This document shows, piece by piece, positions 1 to 9,812 of a stretch of 64,000 bases of DNA; position 1 is the stretch's first letter, and the number at the start of each line of letters is the position of its first letter. The position numbers and the translations under genes are program-made. Under the pieces are notes generated by a model. It searched no databases. It was not told the DNA's origin and saw only the letters and a list, made by a program, of their open reading frames with translations. The DNA is taken from NCBI RefSeq assembly GCF_000374125.1, contig NZ_KB893625.1, positions 62,001-126,000 of the forward strand, written 5' to 3'. Source of the DNA: Niabella aurantiaca DSM 17617. GTDB lineage: Bacteria; Bacteroidota; Bacteroidia; Chitinophagales; Chitinophagaceae.

Positions 1-2034
1 AAATCTACCATGCTAACGGTGCGGCTCAACGGCAATTTTGACGATTATACAGGCCCGGTGCCGGGTGGCGACCAGATGTATTACAGCGCCATGCATGCCA
101 ACCCGGTGGCCTACCCGGCGTTCTTTCCCCCCGATTCCGCCAATATGGAAACCCGGCACATCCTGTTTGGCGGTACCGACCAGAATGGCCCGTTCATCAA
201 CCCCTACGCAGACATGGTAAAGGGCTACAGGGATTATTCACGCTCCCTGATGCTGGCACAGCTGGAGCTGAAGCAAAATCTCAATTCCGTAGTTAAGGGG
301 CTTACCTGGAATACCATGATGAACACGAACCGCACTTCTTTTTTTGACGTGAACCGCTTTTATAACCCCTATTTTTACCAGGTAGCCAGCTACGACCGGG
401 CAACAGATCAGTATATCCTGATGCCGCTTAATGAAGCAGAAGGGACCGAATACCTGGGTTATACAGAAGGCCCGAAAACCATTGAAACCTTCTTCTACAT
501 GCAGTCACAGCTGGATTATAACCGCACGTTCCATGGGAAGCACAATGTCAGCGGTTTATTGGTCTATATGCTGAACCAGCGCTTAAATGCCAATGCCGGA
601 AGCCTTCAGAAATCGCTGCCCTTCAGAAATATCGGTGTATCGGGCCGTGCTACTTATGGTTATGACAGCCGGTATTATGTTGAGTTCAATTTTGGTTACA
701 ATGGCTCCGAGCGTTTCTCAAAAGAAAAGCGATTTGGGTTCTTTCCGTCGGCGGGTCTTGCCTGGACGGTATCCAACGAGCAGTTCTTTGAGCCCTTGAT
801 AGACGTGGTGTCGAATTTAAAGTTCAGGGCCACTTATGGCCTGGTAGGCAATGATGCCATCGGCAGCCCCGATGACCGTTTTTTTTATTTATCGGAAGTG
901 AATATGAACAGCGCTCAAAGAGCTTATCGGTTCGGTCTTTTGGAATATGGTCCTATGAACGGTATTTTGGTGAACCGGTATGCAAATCCCAATATCAGCT
1001 GGGAAACATCCATACAGCAAAATTATGGCGTGGAGCTGGAGCTGTTCAACAGCTTGAATTTAAAAGCGGATTATTTTCTTCAGAAAAGGAAGGACATCCT
1101 GATGGACCGGGCCTATGTGCCGGCTACTATGGGACTTTCCGCGGTAAACCGGGCCAACGTGGGCCAGGCGTCTTCCAGGGGGATCGACGCTTCACTGGAT
1201 TATAAAAAAACATTCAGTAACGACCTGTGGGTATCGGCACTTGGTAATTTTACGTACGCCACAAGCCGGTATGATGTGTATGAAGAGCCGGCATATAAAG
1301 ATCCATACCGCTCGCACGTAGGTCAGCCTATCGGACGTGTGTTTGGGTATATTGCCGAAAGATTGTTTATAGACGATGCCGAAGCAGCCAATGCTCCCCG
1401 GCAAAATTTTATTGACGGCGCCATGGGGGGCGATATCAAATATCTTGACATTAATAACGACGGGCAGATCACGGAAGCGGATAAAGCACCGATCGGCTAT
1501 CCCACCACTCCCGAAATCAATTACGGCTTCGGTCTTTCGTCCGGCTTTAAGAATTTTGATGTGTCCTTTTTCTTTAATGGCATTGCCCGGGAATCGTTCT
1601 GGATCAATGTAGCAGGTTTTGGCAGCAACGGCCAGTATACCGGCACCATGCCCTTTTTCAGGCAGACCCAGCTGCTCAAAGCCTATGCAGACAGCTATTG
1701 GTCGGAGTCCGATCAAAATGTATACGCGGTCATGCCCCGGCTGAGCGAAAAGGACGACCGCACCTCTATTGAGCAGGGGAACAATACACAGTCCAGCACC
1801 TGGTGGATGCGCAACGGCGCTTTTCTCCGGCTGAAGCAGGTAGAGCTGGGGTACACCCTTCCAAAAAGCATCCAGGATAAACTGAGAGCAAATAACTTAA
1901 GAGTTTATGTAAATGCGCTGAACCTGCTTACGTTCAGCAAGTTTAAAATGTGGGACCCGGAAATGGCGGGGAACGGGTTGGGATACCCCCTGCAAAAAGT
2001 ATTTAACGTGGGACTGAACATAACGTTCCACTAA
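1..2034 (+). CDS. SusC/RagA-family TonB-dependent outer-membrane transporter, 3' part
   Basis: This is the C-terminal part of a SusC-type transporter; the reading frame is open from base 1, so the gene begins before the window and the first Met at base 10 is internal. About 677 residues are visible. They contain the beta-barrel region typical of SusC, with many alternating aromatic strands, a segment resembling FPSAGLAWTVSNEQFF, a calcium-like DINNDGQIT loop before the last strands, and an ending in an aromatic strand (GLNITFH). SusC proteins form the channel through which oligosaccharides bound by the SusD lid are imported across the outer membrane with TonB energy. The cognate SusD starts 22 bases downstream, so the two are surely cotranscribed. 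The N-terminal plug and TonB box lie outside the window. Substrate is unknown. Family assignment is secure. Confidence 0.95.
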   Translation, partial: KSTMLTVRLNGNFDDYTGPVPGGDQMYYSAMHANPVAYPAFFPPDSANMETRHILFGGTDQNGPFINPYADMVKGYRDYSRSLMLAQLELKQNLNSVVKGLTWNTMMNTNRTSFFDVNRFYNPYFYQVASYDRATDQYILMPLNEAEGTEYLGYTEGPKTIETFFYMQSQLDYNRTFHGKHNVSGLLVYMLNQRLNANAGSLQKSLPFRNIGVSGRATYGYDSRYYVEFNFGYNGSERFSKEKRFGFFPSAGLAWTVSNEQFFEPLIDVVSNLKFRATYGLVGNDAIGSPDDRFFYLSEVNMNSAQRAYRFGLLEYGPMNGILVNRYANPNISWETSIQQNYGVELELFNSLNLKADYFLQKRKDILMDRAYVPATMGLSAVNRANVGQASSRGIDASLDYKKTFSNDLWVSALGNFTYATSRYDVYEEPAYKDPYRSHVGQPIGRVFGYIAERLFIDDAEAANAPRQNFIDGAMGGDIKYLDINNDGQITEADKAPIGYPTTPEINYGFGLSSGFKNFDVSFFFNGIARESFWINVAGFGSNGQYTGTMPFFRQTQLLKAYADSYWSESDQNVYAVMPRLSEKDDRTSIEQGNNTQSSTWWMRNGAFLRLKQVELGYTLPKSIQDKLRANNLRVYVNALNLLTFSKFKMWDPEMAGNGLGYPLQKVFNVGLNITFH

Positions 2035-2056
2035 CACTTTCTAAAAAACTGATAGC

Positions 2057-3973
2057 ATGAAATTCTGCAGCATACAAAATATAAAGCCATTATACTGGGC
2101 GGTAGGGGTGATCGTATCGGTGGCGCTTAATTCCTGTAAACAGTACCTCGACATTGTACCGGACAATATTGCAACGATCGACAATGCTTTCGCTACCCGC
2201 ACGCAGGCTGAAAAATACCTGGGCACCTGCTATTCCTATCTGTTAAAAGATGCCGATCCGAATTTAAACCCGGCTTTAACGGGAGGCGATGAAATGATTC
2301 CCCTGCAGAGCCGCTGGGGCCAGTTAGGCCGGATGTTCAACATTGCGCGGGGCAACCAGAACTTTGTAAACCCGATTGGGCAGGAGTACTGGGAGTCCTA
2401 CTACAAAGCCATCCGCGATTGTAATATTTTCCTGGAGAATGCCCGGAAAGTGCCCGGGGTGCCCCCCATTATGAAAACTTACTGGATCGCAGAGGTGAAA
2501 TTTCTAAAAGCATGGTATCATTTCTGCCTGGTACGGATGTATGGCCCCGTACCCCTTATAAAACAGAACCTGCCGGTAGACGCGTCGATTGAACAGGTAA
2601 AAATGTCAAGAAATACGGTTGATGAATGCTTCAGCTATATTACTGAGCTGCTGGATGAGGCAAAAGATTCGCTACCCGACGCCATTACGAACCAGGACCT
2701 GCTGGGCCGTATCTCCAGGCCGGTTGCATATGCCGTAAAGGCCCTGGTTTTGGTAACCGCCGCCAGTCCTCTATACAACGGCAATACGGATGCCGCCACG
2801 CTTGAAAATAATGATGGGACCCGGCTTTTTAATCAAACGGCAGATCCTGCAAAGTGGACCAGCGCTGTGGCCGCCTGTAAAGAGGCCGTTGATATTTGTA
2901 CGGAACTGGGGTATGCATTGTATAACGTGCCTGCTACATATAAAAATGTAACCCTCTCCAATACCATGCGCACGCAATTGAGTATCCGGACATCGTTTAC
3001 CGAAAGATGGAACAGTGAGATCATCTGGGCCAATACTCAAAGCTGGGCAGACGGCATCCAGTTCCATACGCCGCCCAAGTGGGATCCTGCTTTTCCTGAT
3101 AATACCGTGATGTTGAATGCCCTGGATGCACCCATTAAAATTGCGGAACAGTTTTATACAAAAAACGGGGTGCCTATTGAGGAGGATAAAACATACAGCT
3201 ATGACCAGCGCTATACGTTAAGGACGGCCACCGCTGCCGAGGGGCTAATGGTACGACAGGGATATACCACCGCTGCACTTAATTTTGACCGGGAGCAGCG
3301 TTTCTATGCCAGTCTGGGCTTTGATGGCGGCATCTGGTACGGGCAGGGCCGGTTTGACGACAGCAAGCCGCTCGATCTTTATTATATTTCTTCAAAGCGT
3401 GGCCAGATCAACGGGCTCAGCAACCCCGCCTATGGTCCGGTTACCGGGTACGCCATAAAAAAAGTAGTCCATTTTGAAAACACGATGGATCATACCACCC
3501 GGTACTCCTATGTAAACTATCCCTGGCCGCTCATACGCCTGGCAGACCTTTACCTCTTATATGCGGAGGCCTTAAACGAGGCGGGTGGCCCCGGTGCGGA
3601 AGCGTACCAGTACATAAACCTGGTGCGGGAACGGGCGGGTCTTCCTGCAGTTGAAACGGCGTGGACCAATTTTTCAAAAAATCCAGTAAAGTATACAACA
3701 AAGGACGGTTTGCGCAGCATCATTCACAGGGAGCGCAACCTGGAGCTGATGTTTGAAGGGCATCGCTTCTGGGATCTCCGGCGCTGGAAGGAAGGCATAC
3801 AGGAGTACAATGCGCCCTTGCGCGGCTGGGACATAAACCAGAGCGCGGCTGCGGCTTATTACAACCCGGTTACTTTATATAATCAGCGGTTCAGCATTAA
3901 GGATTATTTCTGGCCCCTGTCGGAAGAGGAGCTGACGCGGAATACAAACCTTAAGCAGAATATCGGCTGGTAA
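2057..3973 (+). CDS. SusD/RagB-family nutrient-binding outer-membrane lipoprotein (PUL1)
   Basis: A 638-residue SusD-like lipoprotein. The N terminus has a short hydrophobic signal ending in a lipobox (LNSC) followed by KQYLDIVPD, the usual start of mature SusD proteins. The helical TPR-like region shows the hallmark segment for SusD, FLKAWYHFCLVRMYGPVPLI near residue 150, and the C-terminal part has YLLYAEALNEAGG and a HRFWDLRRWKEG motif typical of the RagB/SusD C domain. It ends with the frequent KQNIGW-like terminus. SusD caps the SusC barrel at the cell surface and binds glycans. It lies 22 bases after the SusC gene and 19 bases before the next lipoprotein gene, so it is the second gene of the visible PUL1 operon. 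Its ligand cannot be read from sequence. Confidence 0.95.
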   Translation: MKFCSIQNIKPLYWAVGVIVSVALNSCKQYLDIVPDNIATIDNAFATRTQAEKYLGTCYSYLLKDADPNLNPALTGGDEMIPLQSRWGQLGRMFNIARGNQNFVNPIGQEYWESYYKAIRDCNIFLENARKVPGVPPIMKTYWIAEVKFLKAWYHFCLVRMYGPVPLIKQNLPVDASIEQVKMSRNTVDECFSYITELLDEAKDSLPDAITNQDLLGRISRPVAYAVKALVLVTAASPLYNGNTDAATLENNDGTRLFNQTADPAKWTSAVAACKEAVDICTELGYALYNVPATYKNVTLSNTMRTQLSIRTSFTERWNSEIIWANTQSWADGIQFHTPPKWDPAFPDNTVMLNALDAPIKIAEQFYTKNGVPIEEDKTYSYDQRYTLRTATAAEGLMVRQGYTTAALNFDREQRFYASLGFDGGIWYGQGRFDDSKPLDLYYISSKRGQINGLSNPAYGPVTGYAIKKVVHFENTMDHTTRYSYVNYPWPLIRLADLYLLYAEALNEAGGPGAEAYQYINLVRERAGLPAVETAWTNFSKNPVKYTTKDGLRSIIHRERNLELMFEGHRFWDLRRWKEGIQEYNAPLRGWDINQSAAAAYYNPVTLYNQRFSIKDYFWPLSEEELTRNTNLKQNIGW

Positions 3974-3992
3974 ACATCAGAAAAGTATTGAA

Positions 3993-5192
3993 ATGAAAAA
4001 TTTTCTAAAAATCAGTTTAATAGCAACAAGTGCTTTCCTCCTTGCCCGTTGTGGTAAGGAGCCCGTTTATAATTATACGGATGACAGCATGCCCCCTCCG
4101 GCACAGGTTACGAATATACAGGTAAAGCCCACACCGGGCGGCGGTATTATCACGTACAGCCTGCCGGTGGATGCCAACCTCTCTTATGTAAAGGCGGTTT
4201 ATGAGATACAGCCAGGGGTAAAAGCAGAGGCCAAATCTTCTGTTTTTAAAGATACCCTCGTAGTATCGGGTTTTGGAGATATAAGTCCGCGGCAGATAAC
4301 GATTTATAGTGTTGGGAAAAATGAAAAAGCGTCGGAGCCCTTAACAGTGGACCTGGTGCCGCTTACACCTCCCGTAATGCAGGTACAGCAATCCATCAGT
4401 CTTGAGCCTACTTTTGGCGGGGTGCGGCTGAGATACCGGAATCCTACCCGTGCAAACCTTGCCTTTACCTTGTTGTATGATACCACTGGGAACGGTGCAT
4501 ATAAAGAAATCAATTCGTATTACAGTGCACTCGATTCCGGCACTTTTTCGGCCCGGGGTTTTGATACCCTTTCAAAAAGGTTTGCGGTTTATGTCCGCGA
4601 CCGGTGGAATAACCGGTCGCCGCAGGTAGAGGCGGTTATAAAACCGTTGTTTGAGCAGTTTATTCCCAAGACCACCTGGAAGGCCATGTACCTGCCCACA
4701 GATACCTACCAGTATGTGGAGTCGTTTGATCTTCCGCATGTATACGATGGTTCCTGGGGCATCGGCAACTACAATATTTTTGCTACCGTACATACATTGC
4801 AGATACCGCAATGGTTTACGCTTGACCTGGGTAAGACCGTTACGGCCAGCCGCATGAAAGTGATGCATTATCATGAATCGCCCTACGCAGGCGCCAGCGT
4901 TAAACAATTTGAGATATGGGGGTCCAATGATCCACCCGCCAATGGCAGCTGGGATGGCTGGAAGCAGCTGGGCAGCTTCGAGTTCATCAAACCCTCGGGA
5001 CTACCACAGGGGCAGATCACAGAAGAAGACCTGACGTATTCGGTTGTAAACGGCGGCGATTTTGAGTTTACCGGCGACCAGGGCGCTTTCCGGTACATCC
5101 GGTTCAAGACCATCGCCACCTATGCCAGCTCCGGGCCTATCGGCCAGATCGTAGTTTCCGAGATCAGTTTCTGGGGAAAAATAGAGCTGTAA
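3993..5192 (+). CDS. DUF4959/DUF5126/DUF5000 surface lipoprotein with discoidin-like C-terminal domain
   Basis: A 399-residue lipoprotein (lipobox LLARC near residue 20). The layout matches the three-part family often found directly after SusD: an N-terminal fibronectin-like DUF4959 region (roughly 25-120), a central DUF5126 region (roughly 125-225) and a C-terminal DUF5000 region (roughly 245-399) with the galactose-binding, discoidin-like signature FTLDLGKTVTASRMKV and WGSNDPP. Proteins of this family are thought to be surface glycan-binding proteins of PULs; that role here is inference from position and fold. The gene follows SusD by 19 bases and precedes a second discoidin lipoprotein by 26 bases, indicating one operon. 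The domain boundaries were judged by eye. Confidence 0.85.
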   Translation: MKNFLKISLIATSAFLLARCGKEPVYNYTDDSMPPPAQVTNIQVKPTPGGGIITYSLPVDANLSYVKAVYEIQPGVKAEAKSSVFKDTLVVSGFGDISPRQITIYSVGKNEKASEPLTVDLVPLTPPVMQVQQSISLEPTFGGVRLRYRNPTRANLAFTLLYDTTGNGAYKEINSYYSALDSGTFSARGFDTLSKRFAVYVRDRWNNRSPQVEAVIKPLFEQFIPKTTWKAMYLPTDTYQYVESFDLPHVYDGSWGIGNYNIFATVHTLQIPQWFTLDLGKTVTASRMKVMHYHESPYAGASVKQFEIWGSNDPPANGSWDGWKQLGSFEFIKPSGLPQGQITEEDLTYSVVNGGDFEFTGDQGAFRYIRFKTIATYASSGPIGQIVVSEISFWGKIEL

Positions 5193-5218
5193 TTATTATC
5201 CGTCAAAAAAAATGATTC

Positions 5219-6319
5219 ATGAAGAATTTATTTTTATATATCCTGCTCGTAGCATGGGGTTGTTCAAAAATAGATGACAGTTATAAAAACCTTATTGAAC
5301 CCGGCGGCAGGGTGTACGTGGAAAAAGCAAAAGCCGTGGTACGGCCCGGCTATAAAAAAGTAGCGATCGTGTGGCCGCGCGCCTCCGATCCCAATGTAAG
5401 CAGCGCCAAAGTGTATTGGAACAATTACAGCGATTCCGTTTCGGTAAACATCACCCCCGCCCAGGATACGATCCAGGTGCCCATTACGGGATTGCAGGAG
5501 CAATACTATACATTCATTATTAAAACCTTTGATAAGAACGGCAACAGCTCCGTACCCGTGGAGGTGAATGGCCGTGCCTATGGCGATGGTTACCTGGCGG
5601 CACTGACAAACCGTTTTGTTTCATCCGCAGCAGTGCAGGCAGATGTGTTGACGATCAATTGGGGGGCTGCTGCTGTTTACAACGGGGAAGTAGGGCTGCA
5701 GTTAACCTATAAAGATACCGCCGGCGTGCAGAAACAGCTTTTCGTGGGCAATACCCAGTCAGCCAGCGTTATTGATGATTTTGCGGCAGATACAAAATTT
5801 GAATATCGTTCTGTATTTCTTGCGGATTCCAATGCGATTGATACGATTTACAATACTTACGGTGCGATCAGAAGTATCAAACTGGATAAAACAAAATGGA
5901 GTGTTGTATCCTATTCCGATCAGCATAACGAGTCGGGCGGCGGCGCCGCCGCAGTGATTGACGGTACTGTTGCCACCCGCTGGCATTCGCAGGTTGGTGC
6001 AACATATCCGCATTGGGTGATCATTGATATGAGATCGGAGAAGACTTTAACACAATTGGGCGTTGAACGAACCATTAAAGATGCACCGAATGGCGACCTC
6101 AGGGGGCCCAACACGTTCCAGGTACTGATAAGCAAAGACAATATCACCTGGACAGACCTCGGCATTTTTAATTTTGACAGGTTTGCAAGCGGCGAGCAGT
6201 TTTATCCCATTACATCAGCCGTTTCAGGCAGGTACTTTAAATTTATAGGGCTTACCGGCGACGGGGATTTTATGGTATTGGGCGAATTGAGCGCGTATGT
6301 GGAGCGGAATATTTTTTAA
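5219..6319 (+). CDS. DUF4998-type lipoprotein with C-terminal F5/8 type C (discoidin) domain
   Basis: A 366-residue lipoprotein with a very short signal (lipobox AWGC at about residue 15). The N-terminal two thirds resemble DUF4998 proteins of Bacteroidota PULs, with repeated fibronectin-like strands (VAIVWPRASDPNVSSAKVYW). The last about 130 residues form a discoidin/F5-8C domain, seen in DGTVATRWHSQ, HWVIIDM and FQVLISKDNITWTDLG. Such domains commonly bind sugars, so a surface glycan-binding role beside the SusCD pair is likely. It is 26 bases downstream of the DUF5000-type gene and about 100 bases upstream of the beta-helix gene. Ligand unknown; the family call rests on pattern recognition. 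Confidence 0.8.
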   Translation: MKNLFLYILLVAWGCSKIDDSYKNLIEPGGRVYVEKAKAVVRPGYKKVAIVWPRASDPNVSSAKVYWNNYSDSVSVNITPAQDTIQVPITGLQEQYYTFIIKTFDKNGNSSVPVEVNGRAYGDGYLAALTNRFVSSAAVQADVLTINWGAAAVYNGEVGLQLTYKDTAGVQKQLFVGNTQSASVIDDFAADTKFEYRSVFLADSNAIDTIYNTYGAIRSIKLDKTKWSVVSYSDQHNESGGGAAAVIDGTVATRWHSQVGATYPHWVIIDMRSEKTLTQLGVERTIKDAPNGDLRGPNTFQVLISKDNITWTDLGIFNFDRFASGEQFYPITSAVSGRYFKFIGLTGDGDFMVLGELSAYVERNIF

Positions 6320-6418
6320 GAAGATTACGGGAAAAGTGGGGATCGGTTACCTGGATGGCAATCGGAATTTTTTGGAAATAAAAACCGGCTCTTTTTATAA
6401 ACCGTAAAAAACAGAAAA

Positions 6419-7420
6419 ATGAAAAAGACGTATTTTCTTTGCCGCCCCCTGCTGGGCGCCGTATTTTTCCTTTTCGCCTGCAGTAAATCCGGGAACCCCG
6501 GTCAGGCAGGCGCTGATCCTCACCAGAAGGCCGTTGCTGAAAAAACCTCCAACAATGCCCTGCTGGCTGTTACAAGGTACCTGAGCGCCCAAAACGGGCC
6601 GGACGAAACAGCGGCCCTTCAAAACCTGATCAACCAGTCTGCTTCCGGCGATATGATTGTGATCAGGGCCGGGAACCACTATTTTACAGGAACCGTACAT
6701 GTGAATAAAAGCGGGTTAACGATAAGAGGTGAAAATAATGGTACCGATCCAATCAATTACCTGCGCAAAGCACCGGCAGCACCGGGCCAGGGCGTTTCGG
6801 TTATAGATGTGGATGGGGGCATTATAAATACCGTGATCGACTGGATCTATATCGATGGTGGAAACCTGCCCGAGCCCGATATGCGCATTTTTGGAAATCA
6901 AACAAAGATCTATAACAGCCATTTCCGCAACAGCGGCCACTCCGGTCTGTTAATTCATAATGCAAACAATATATGGATCGAAGGCGTAAAAGCCTATTAT
7001 AATTACATTGTGGGCATTTCGCAGTGGGCCAGTTCCGATAATACGATCAAAAACTCGCAATGCTATGAAAATGGAGGCGAGGGGCTTACGATCGATGGTG
7101 GCTCGCACAATTGCTTTGTAAATAATGTGTGGTTTTATAAAAATAATAAGAGCAGCCGGGGAGTAGGGGCCATCGGTATTGATCAGGCAAATGGAGCCAA
7201 TATCTTTAATTGCACCATCGACCGGACCTACGGGCATGCCATCCGCTTTCAGAATAATTTAAATCAGCCGGATGACGGGTGCCAGGTGTATAACAACAAC
7301 ATTACGAATAATAGTGGTTGTGCCATCAGCATACGGCATCCGGCGCTGGTAACAAACTTCGGCCAGTGGGGCAATACGTTTTCAGGAAATACCGGTGGTA
7401 CCCTTTGCACAGAGCCCTGA
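6419..7420 (+). CDS. Right-handed parallel beta-helix lipoprotein, candidate polysaccharide lyase or hydrolase
   Basis: A 333-residue lipoprotein (lipobox FLFAC near residue 20). After a low-complexity linker it begins with a pectate-lyase-3-like strand (DETAALQNLINQSASGDMIVI), which usually opens right-handed beta-helix enzymes. The body is a series of about 22-25-residue turns rich in N, G and I, for example NTIKNSQCYENGGEGLTIDG and ANIFNCTIDRTYGHAIRF. This fold is used by pectate lyases, PL6 alginate/chondroitin lyases and GH28 hydrolases; I could not recognise a family-specific catalytic set, so the enzyme class stays open. It belongs to PUL1 by orientation, with a 99-base spacer from the gene before and 117 bases to the GH20 gene. 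Confidence 0.75.
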   Translation: MKKTYFLCRPLLGAVFFLFACSKSGNPGQAGADPHQKAVAEKTSNNALLAVTRYLSAQNGPDETAALQNLINQSASGDMIVIRAGNHYFTGTVHVNKSGLTIRGENNGTDPINYLRKAPAAPGQGVSVIDVDGGIINTVIDWIYIDGGNLPEPDMRIFGNQTKIYNSHFRNSGHSGLLIHNANNIWIEGVKAYYNYIVGISQWASSDNTIKNSQCYENGGEGLTIDGGSHNCFVNNVWFYKNNKSSRGVGAIGIDQANGANIFNCTIDRTYGHAIRFQNNLNQPDDGCQVYNNNITNNSGCAISIRHPALVTNFGQWGNTFSGNTGGTLCTEP

Positions 7421-7537
7421 GCGCCGGGGCGATCATTGCCGGCGCATGATGGTACAGGACGGCGGGGAACTGTCTTTTGCGTAACTTTAGTGCAATACCT
7501 CTAATCATCACAGCCGGTCAGGCCGGACCCCTTATAC

Positions 7538-9580
7538 ATGAACCGCAAAAAGCGATTGGAACCGATCAGGAAAAAAGGAATCCAGCTATTATGTATGATT
7601 AGTTGCTTTCTTTTCTCATGCGCTGCCGCACAAACGGAAAGGGCAGCGTTGATCCCGCTGCCCCGCGAGCTAAGCTGGCGGAATGCAGTGTTTGATATTT
7701 CAGAGGCCAGGGCCGTTTATGTTTCGTCCGACAGTCTGCGACCACTGCTGGCCCGGTTTTTACCCGCCGGATTAAAACGGCTTCCTGTAAAAAAAGGGGT
7801 CCCCGGCAAACTTGCGGACCGCTCTGTTTATATAATGCTGGATCATGTTCCGGCGTCTGTTTGTTCCGACGAGGCCTATCAGCTGACCGTGTCGTCTGAA
7901 AACATATTGCTAAAGGCCAATACACCCCATGGGATCTTTAACGGACTGCAGACCCTGCAACAATTGCTGAAAGGAAATAAGGCCGGTGGCTGCGCTATCA
8001 CAGATTATCCTGCTTTTTCCTGGCGGGGATATATGGTAGATGCAGGACGCAATTTTCAGTCGGTGAGCCAGTTGAAACAACAGATCGATATAATGGCCCG
8101 CTATAAGATGAACGTTTTTCATCTGCACCTGACGGAAAATGTTGCATGGCGGCTGCAGATAAAAAAGTATCCGCAGCTTACCGGCGCCGCATCTATGACG
8201 CGCAACAAGGGGCGCTTTTATTCCGTGGCGCAGGTAAAGGAACTGATCCAATATTGCCGGGACCGCCATATTACGCTGGTGCCGGAAATGGACATGCCCG
8301 GCCACAGTGAGGCATTTACGCGTGCGATGGGGTTCGATATGCAAAGTGGGCGCGGACTTGAAGTGGTGAAAAATATCATCAGGGAAGTGGCGGCGACCTA
8401 TGACGTACCGTACCTGCACATTGGTGCCGATGAGGTACACATCACGAATAAAAATTTTGTTCCGGAAATTGAGGCGTTGCTGGACTCCTGCGGAAAAAAA
8501 GTGATCGCCTGGAACCCGGGAGCAGCCAAAAGCAATAAAACGGTGCAGCATTTATGGAAGGCAGAAGACCAGCATTATAAAAAGGATACCACCGGAAAGT
8601 ATATTGACTCCCGTTTCCTGTATATCAGCGATATGGACCCGGAAAATACTGTGGTTACCATTTTTAACCGTGAATTTTTTGAGCGGGAGCAGGGCAATAA
8701 AAGTTTGCTGGGCGCCGAGGTCTGTTTATGGAGCGACCGGAGGGTTGCAGGTCAACGGGATCTTTTGGTGCAGAATGCGGTCTACCCGGCCCTCCTTGCC
8801 TTTGCGGAGCGGAGCTGGCGCGGGGGCGGCTACAGTGGGTACCATTTTTCCATCGGCACCCCGGAATCGGAAAGGGCGGAGGATTTTAAAAACTTTGAAC
8901 GGCGCCTGCTTGCGCATAAGGAACAATATTTTTCCGGGCTTCCTTTTAATTATATGCAGCAAACCCATATCCGGTGGAAGCTTTTGGGACCCTTTAATAA
9001 TAAGGGCCGCCTGGATCAGCCGTTCTGGCCCGAGCAGCAGCCCGGCTCTTTAAAAGCGGCGGCCGGTTTGCCGGTTACCGGGGGCACCGTCTGGTTATGG
9101 CATACCCATTTTCCGCTTACAAGCGCCTGGCTGTTGCATCCGCAGGAACAAACCACCTGGTATGCCTATACCCGTTTCCGGAGTAACTGTGCCGGAATTG
9201 TGGATTTCTGGATCGATACCAAGGACCAGTCGAAATCGGGTGCCGACGCCACACCACCTGCAGGAGCGTGGGACTATAATAAAAGCAGGATATGGATCAA
9301 CGAACAGCTGGTCAGTCCTCCTGCGTTTCAATATGCCGGAAGAAAAAGCGGCTTACTTGAAGAGCCGCTGGCAGATGAGATGCATTATATCCGCCCGCCC
9401 CACAGAATAGCGGTTAAGAAGGGGTGGAACAGCATACTGGTAAAACTTCCGGTGGACCGATTTGACCCGTTAAAGGACTGGCAGGTACCTCCGAAGCTCA
9501 TGTTTACCGTTATCCCGTTAAAAAAGGCGGCAGGCCTTAACCGGGAAACCAGGGAATGGCTATTTGATCCCGGGCCGTAA
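7538..9580 (+). CDS. Beta-N-acetylhexosaminidase, GH20
   Basis: A 680-residue lipoprotein enzyme. The signal ends in FLFSC near residue 28. An N-terminal GH20b-like domain is followed by the GH20 barrel, beginning at SWRGYMVDAGRNF, with KMNVFHLHLTEN, PEMDMPGHSEAF and the catalytic pair in LHIGADEVHI (Asp298 polarises the acetamido group and Glu299 is the acid/base). A further about 200-residue C-terminal beta-rich module follows the barrel, containing WFYAYTRF-like strands. GH20 enzymes remove terminal beta-linked GlcNAc or GalNAc by substrate-assisted catalysis, so PUL1 likely targets an amino-sugar-containing glycan. It is the last gene of PUL1; the following 230 bases separate it from clpB. 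Confidence 0.92.
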   Translation: MNRKKRLEPIRKKGIQLLCMISCFLFSCAAAQTERAALIPLPRELSWRNAVFDISEARAVYVSSDSLRPLLARFLPAGLKRLPVKKGVPGKLADRSVYIMLDHVPASVCSDEAYQLTVSSENILLKANTPHGIFNGLQTLQQLLKGNKAGGCAITDYPAFSWRGYMVDAGRNFQSVSQLKQQIDIMARYKMNVFHLHLTENVAWRLQIKKYPQLTGAASMTRNKGRFYSVAQVKELIQYCRDRHITLVPEMDMPGHSEAFTRAMGFDMQSGRGLEVVKNIIREVAATYDVPYLHIGADEVHITNKNFVPEIEALLDSCGKKVIAWNPGAAKSNKTVQHLWKAEDQHYKKDTTGKYIDSRFLYISDMDPENTVVTIFNREFFEREQGNKSLLGAEVCLWSDRRVAGQRDLLVQNAVYPALLAFAERSWRGGGYSGYHFSIGTPESERAEDFKNFERRLLAHKEQYFSGLPFNYMQQTHIRWKLLGPFNNKGRLDQPFWPEQQPGSLKAAAGLPVTGGTVWLWHTHFPLTSAWLLHPQEQTTWYAYTRFRSNCAGIVDFWIDTKDQSKSGADATPPAGAWDYNKSRIWINEQLVSPPAFQYAGRKSGLLEEPLADEMHYIRPPHRIAVKKGWNSILVKLPVDRFDPLKDWQVPPKLMFTVIPLKKAAGLNRETREWLFDPGP

Positions 9581-9639
9581 ATGCGTGCTTTTTTCCGGAA
9601 GCAGCCGGTTTCCTGCTAAAATTTCATAAAACATTTATT

Positions 9640-9679
9640 CTGACTGAATTATAGTCAGGTTTTGGTGCAAATTCCTGAC
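9640..9679. promoter_or_regulatory. Cluster of short inverted repeats upstream of clpB
   Basis: Between the GH20 and clpB genes, CTGACT (9640-9645) and AGTCAG (9653-9658) form a 6-bp inverted repeat with a 7-base spacer, and CCTGAC recurs at 9674-9679. The first pair is followed by GTTTTGG, so it might be a weak terminator for the GH20 gene or a regulator site for clpB. It is not a CIRCE element. Function is unproven. Confidence 0.25.
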
Positions 9680-9812
9680 AAAATTTCCACAAAAAGCGGC
9701 TTGGATTTTGATTTGCTATGTAGAACGCAGATACAGGCAACTGATCCCGGGTGCGGGACACATCCCGGAATTCAAAGTCAGGCAACCGCCTGGATCTTAT
9801 TAAATACAAATT

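Noticed and set aside
1192-1716. 174-codon minus-strand frame inside the first susC
   Set aside because: Antisense to a clear SusC barrel with no motif; treated as a shadow.
9581-9812. CIRCE heat-shock operator before clpB
   Set aside because: No TTAGCACTC-N9-GAGTGCTAA-like sequence is present; only short CTGACT/AGTCAG repeats were seen.
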